A stretch of 64,000 bases of DNA. Source: Adineta steineri. Taxonomy: Eukaryota > Rotifera > Eurotatoria > Adinetida > Adinetidae. Position 1 is the first letter of the stretch, and each line of letters begins with the position of its first letter. The stretch is from contig CAJNOI010000360.1 of assembly GCA_905250115.1 (NCBI GenBank), forward strand, positions 1-64,000, given 5' to 3'. The notes below the pieces were generated by a model that was not told the origin of the DNA, did no database searches, and saw nothing but the letters and a program-made list of their open reading frames with translations. The translations under genes were made by a program, and so were the position numbers. Shown in pieces: positions 60,392 to 64,000 of this stretch.

Positions 60392-62115
60392 ATAAAGATG
60401 TGAGACTAATATCATAGGTAAATAATTGTATATTCTTTTTTACAATAACAATGATATCGTTCTACTAGAAAATATCTTACAACATAGATAATAGGATTTA
60501 GTCATTAGTTATTTAACTCAGATTCTAGCGACGTCTTGTTAAGGTAAATATGAATACTGTTTTCGTATTTCTCACTACGATTTAGTCAGGTAAATCAAAA
60601 TAGGAAAATAATGAATCACATAAAAATAAATCGTCATATAATCTTCGATTTATACTCGATGATTACGTATCCAAAAAAACACGACTATTACGTTTTGAAT
60701 ATATAAATTTAGCTTGTAATTATTTGATAAAAATGGTAGATTGTAAAAATTGTGGGTACAAATATTTTTTCTCAATCATGATTCATCTCTAGAAGAAAAA
60801 AATATGTTATTTCATCATCACATTTTGTTTTTAGTATATATGAGAGTAAAGTAGTAAAAAGTTTAGGCAGGGGAGAGTACTGCCACATTTACAACGCTTT
60901 CAAGCAAGAATTCAACTAAATAATAAGGATATGCTGAAAGGCCATATCCACCAAAAAAGACGTAATACTAATGTATTACAGCTTTTTATACATAACTAAA
61001 AAAAATATCTTATTTCACTTACAATATTTATGTGTGTCTCGAAAAAATTTTCATAAAAGAACAGACAAATTATTGCGATATGTTCTGTTGCTCGTTGCTC
61101 ATAATGAAAAAAATATTGCACAACACCTTTTGTTTCAACATAAATAGCCGTTTCCTGCATTGCTATCGGCAGTGGTCCGAAGGCAAGATTCGTACATAAT
61201 GTTTGTTGAAGATCGAGAGGATCTTTTATGCTGAAACGCCATATCTTCATCCGCCTTTGAGAGAAATACTACACTATCTTGCCGAAATATGACCACTATT
61301 TTTTTATAACATATAACAATTTTACAATTAATGATCAAATCTCTAATCGTGATGTATAACACTGATCTTTTTTTTAGAAAATAAATTGTTTATTATTAAA
61401 TTTAGTGAAGTTGTCTCATATAATGATTAGATGTTCATATATATCATCAGTACAAATTCAAATAAAATATATATTTACAAGCTAATATCAAATGAATATG
61501 AATAAAAAAAATATAAAACTATAAGTAAAGTAGTTTGTAATATTTTATATATGATTGCTTTCTAAATACCTCTCGCATTTTTTTTAAAAAAAATCATGTA
61601 CATTTATCGTTTTTTAACAACGTAGAAAAACAAATTTTTTCATTAAATAGCTTTCTACCTTTATCTCACGTGTCGTACCTTTTTATATTGTTTTCAAATA
61701 AAGTAAATTATCTTTTACTATTGTATTATAAAATCAAAATTATGATTACTCTATAATACGAAAATATAAATTCAGTTATGGATAAAATCTGTTTTATATT
61801 AAACGTTACAATCAATTCATGATGCTTAATCATAACAATATAATGAACTTTGGTCGTATTTGTCCCTTTAATCTACTCAACAAACCTTGACGCATTTATC
61901 ATTAAGCATCGATTAATACGATTAAGCTAGAGAGGTGATCAATGATGCATATCAAATGAATACGCACGATGTTTTAGTGTTATTACATACTATAAAAAGA
62001 CACCCATATTATTTCGTATGCATACATATTTGGATTTTATACTTAACAATAACGACGATTTTTCTCTTCGATACAAATATTCATTCTTGACGTCATATAA
62101 TAGTTACAAATTATA
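60392..62115. other. Intergenic with an unidentified higher-GC frame
   Basis: Mostly AT-rich. At 61250-60996 on the minus strand an 84-codon frame of higher GC (DPLDLQQTLCTN ... GVVQYFFHYEQ) stays open and ends at a GTAAGT donor-like site; a second frame overlaps it. A 19-base word (TATGCTGAAASGCCATATC) occurs at 60930 and 61227. I can assign neither. The 3' part precedes the next gene. Confidence 0.35.
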
Positions 62116-64000
62116 ATGGATAAAAAGAAAGATAGTTCAGCAGATAAAAAGAAGACAACAACAACTACAAAGACTGAAGAAAAAAAAGACGAAAATGTTC
62201 TTGCAAAAGCTGCTCATTCAATTCGTGATAAAGTTCATGAAGTAAAAGAAAAAGCTCATAATATGACTCATGGTGGTGACGATGATAAAAAAGACAAAGA
62301 CAAAAAAGATAAAGATGGTAAGAAACCAGATCCAAAATTAAAAGCATCATCAAAACCACCAAAAACGGGTGGAAAAGATTCCGATGATGATAAAGATGAT
62401 GATAAATCAAAACCATCTGATGATGAGAAAATAGATGGTAGTGGTGCTGCTCCTCCCGCTGCAAGTAAGTTATTAAGATAAATAATATTTGTTGATAGAG
62501 ATCTTGTCTGTTAGAACCACCACCTAACGGCGGTAAACCTGCTGGTCTACCAGCAGGTGTTGATTCTACACCAACAGGTGATCCTCTTAAAAAAAAAGAT
62601 GATGATTCTAAATCATCTGATGATGATGAAAAAAAGGATGGTGATGAAAAAAAAGATGGCGATAAAAAAAAGGATGGTGATGCTGCTTCTTCCGAAAAAA
62701 GCAAGATATTATGATAAATAATATTTGTTAAATAAATATTGTCTTTTAGAACCACCTGCCGGCGGTCCATCTGGTAAAGCTGGTGCTCCACCATCAGGCG
62801 GTAAACCAGCTGGTGATGATAAAGAAGGTGGTGGTGGTGCTGCTGCTCCTTCTTCTGGATCAAGTAAGACATTTTTTTTTCGTTAATCTCTATCAATATA
62901 TCTCTGTTATAGAACCACCTGGCTCTGATCCAGCTGATAAAAAAAATGAACCACCGTCAGGTGGTGATTCGAAACCCCCCGGTGATAAAAAACCAGCTGC
63001 TGGTGATGCAGCTCCTCCTGCTGCTCAAAAGCCAGCTGCTGGTGGTGCAGCTCCTCCTGCCGATCAAAAACCAGCTGCTGGTGGTGCAGCTCCTCCTGCT
63101 GATCAAAAACCAGCTGCTGGTGGTGCAGCTCCTCCTCCATCTAGTATGATATTTGTATAATTCATTCATTTCAAACAATATCTCATTTAGAACCAGCTGC
63201 TGGTGCCGACGATAGTGAAAAACCTGCAGCACCACCATCAAATAATGCTCCAGCCGGTGCAGATACGACCAATAAACCAGCAACTGAAGAAAATCCCAAT
63301 GACCAAGTTCATGTTTCGTTTGATGGTTCGATAAATTTATAATTTATATTAATATCATTAGTTTTTGTCATTTTATCATATTTTAGGTGTAGAAACTGTT
63401 GATGATCTACTCGAACGAATAGATGATGCTGTTGAAAGGGCGAAAATTGTTGTAAATAATGGCAAAGATCAAAATGCTGCTGATAAAACTGAAGGACAAA
63501 ATCCTTCATCGCCTGATGCTGAAAAAAAACCTGATGGAGATGAACCAATTCGTATTGTCTATGGAGATGTTCATAGAATAGAAGATCTTCTTGAAGCAAT
63601 CAATAATCAACCAGGTACTCGAAAGATCATCTTGGAAGGTGCACCTGACCAATCAAATAATGTTAGTGTGAAAAAAAACAGTAATGCATCACCACCTGCC
63701 GCAGCTTCTCCGCCAGCTAATAATGCAGACAAAGATGCATCAACTACAGTCAAAAAAACTGAAACACCAGATAAAACAGAAAAAGTAGAAAAAACTGAAA
63801 CTCCCGATTCAAAAACAACTGCAAAGACCACTGAAAAACCATCATCAGCAAAAACAGAAGAAAAAACTGAAACTCCAACAGCTACAAAAACAGCTGAAAC
63901 AAAAGAAACACCATCAGAAACAAAAAAAGTGGAAAAAACTGAAACACCAGATAAAACAGAAAAAGTAGAAAAAACTGAAACTCCCAATTCAAAAACAACC
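62116..64000 (+). CDS. Disordered Lys/Glu/Pro-rich protein, 3' end beyond the window
   Basis: Six exons so far (62116-62464, 62515-62700, 62750-62863, 62913-63143, 63191-63325, 63387 onward) give over 460 residues and the frame is open at the right edge. All five introns (47-61 bp) are phase 1. The second intron starts with GC rather than GT. The N-terminus is charged (KKDSSADKKKTT) and includes one amphipathic helix (VLAKAAHSIRDKVHEVKEKAH) like those of late-embryogenesis-abundant proteins. The middle is Asp/Lys runs and Pro/Gly/Ala repeats; the last exon has two ordered segments (VETVDDLLERIDDAVE and IRIVYGDVHRIEDLLEAI) and then TETP/KTEK repeats. There is no signal peptide or membrane helix. 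A stress or desiccation role, or a neurofilament-like spacer, is possible, but function is not shown. Confidence 0.7.
62993..63140 (+). repeat. 39-bp coding repeat, four units
   Basis: Units start at 62993, 63032, 63071 and 63110 and encode PAAGGAAPPADQK-type 13-mers, the last unit being partial and ending in PPPS. The second to fourth are nearly identical at DNA level, which suggests recent expansion. Confidence 0.85.
63755..64000 (+). repeat. 180-bp coding tandem repeat, cut by the window edge
   Basis: GAAACACCAGATAAAACAG recurs at 63761 and 63941, exactly 180 bases apart, with only one base change in the following 60 or so. Each unit codes 60 residues of TETPDKTEKVEK type. The second unit runs off the right edge, so the copy number is unknown. 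Confidence 0.8.

Noticed and set aside
62165-63283. Long minus-strand frames full of His, Gln and Leu
   Set aside because: Antisense of the repetitive Lys/Asp/Pro exons, which are stop-poor on both strands; the plus-strand exon chain with matching phases explains the DNA.

Overview
The window is eukaryotic nuclear DNA from a small invertebrate, most likely a bdelloid rotifer. It is very AT-rich. Its genes are split by short GT-AG introns of mostly 47-100 bp, there are clear animal orthologues (TCF/pangolin, SHARK kinase, gamma-syntrophin, meckelin, DRP1, TASK-type K+ channel), and it holds rotifer-style lineage families (an expanded class of rhodopsin-like receptors, a B-box/coiled-coil protein, a Ly6-like secreted protein). 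Stretches of the hexamer TGTGGG, the unit reported for bdelloid telomeres, also support this placement. No tRNA, rRNA, CRISPR array or bacterial-type operon was seen. All gene models are hand-spliced from reading frame, splice sites and family knowledge; no similarity search was run.

Layout. 0-5 kb: a truncated receptor fragment (-) and two small secreted peptide precursors, one with an allatostatin-C-like cysteine ring. 4.8-8 kb: a three-exon GH3 beta-xylosidase-like enzyme and a Ly6-like protein (both -). 8.6-11.2 kb: a patch of higher GC with a transposon-like tail, a Cys-rich exon, a telomere-like fold-back repeat and a B-box protein. 13.3 kb: a small secreted protein. 16-17.4 kb: a five-exon tetraspanin. 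22-23.3 kb: a two-pore K+ channel of TASK type. 26.5-27.7 kb: a PARG/MavL-like macrodomain protein. 28.7-29.8 kb: a rotifer receptor. 30.2-32 kb: a secreted VWD protein with a Thr/Ser-rich tail. 33-37 kb: a nine-exon TCF/LEF factor with HMG box and C-clamp. 40-43.3 kb: SHARK kinase. 44.4-46.5 kb: gamma-syntrophin. 46.6-55.3 kb: two meckelin genes in tandem, the downstream one lacking the whole ectodomain. 55.5-58.5 kb: DRP1, head-to-head with full-length meckelin across about 200 bp. 60 kb: a small coiled-coil protein. 62.1 kb to the right edge: a large, disordered, Lys/Glu/Pro-rich protein made of duplicated symmetric exons, still open at the window end.

Functional threads. Membrane and secreted proteins are common: receptors, K2P channel, tetraspanin, Ly6-like, VWD and three peptide precursors. 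Meckelin belongs to the ciliary transition zone, TCF to Wnt signalling, SHARK to phagocytic or ITAM-type signalling, and DRP1 to mitochondrial fission. Nothing joins them into one pathway; this is ordinary animal gene order with long AT-rich spacers. The features I rate most unusual are the ectodomain-less meckelin paralogue with exon lengths kept, the fold-back elements carrying telomere-like repeats (one inside a DRP1 intron), the allatostatin-C-like precursor, and the disordered protein with duplicated exons and a GC-AG intron.
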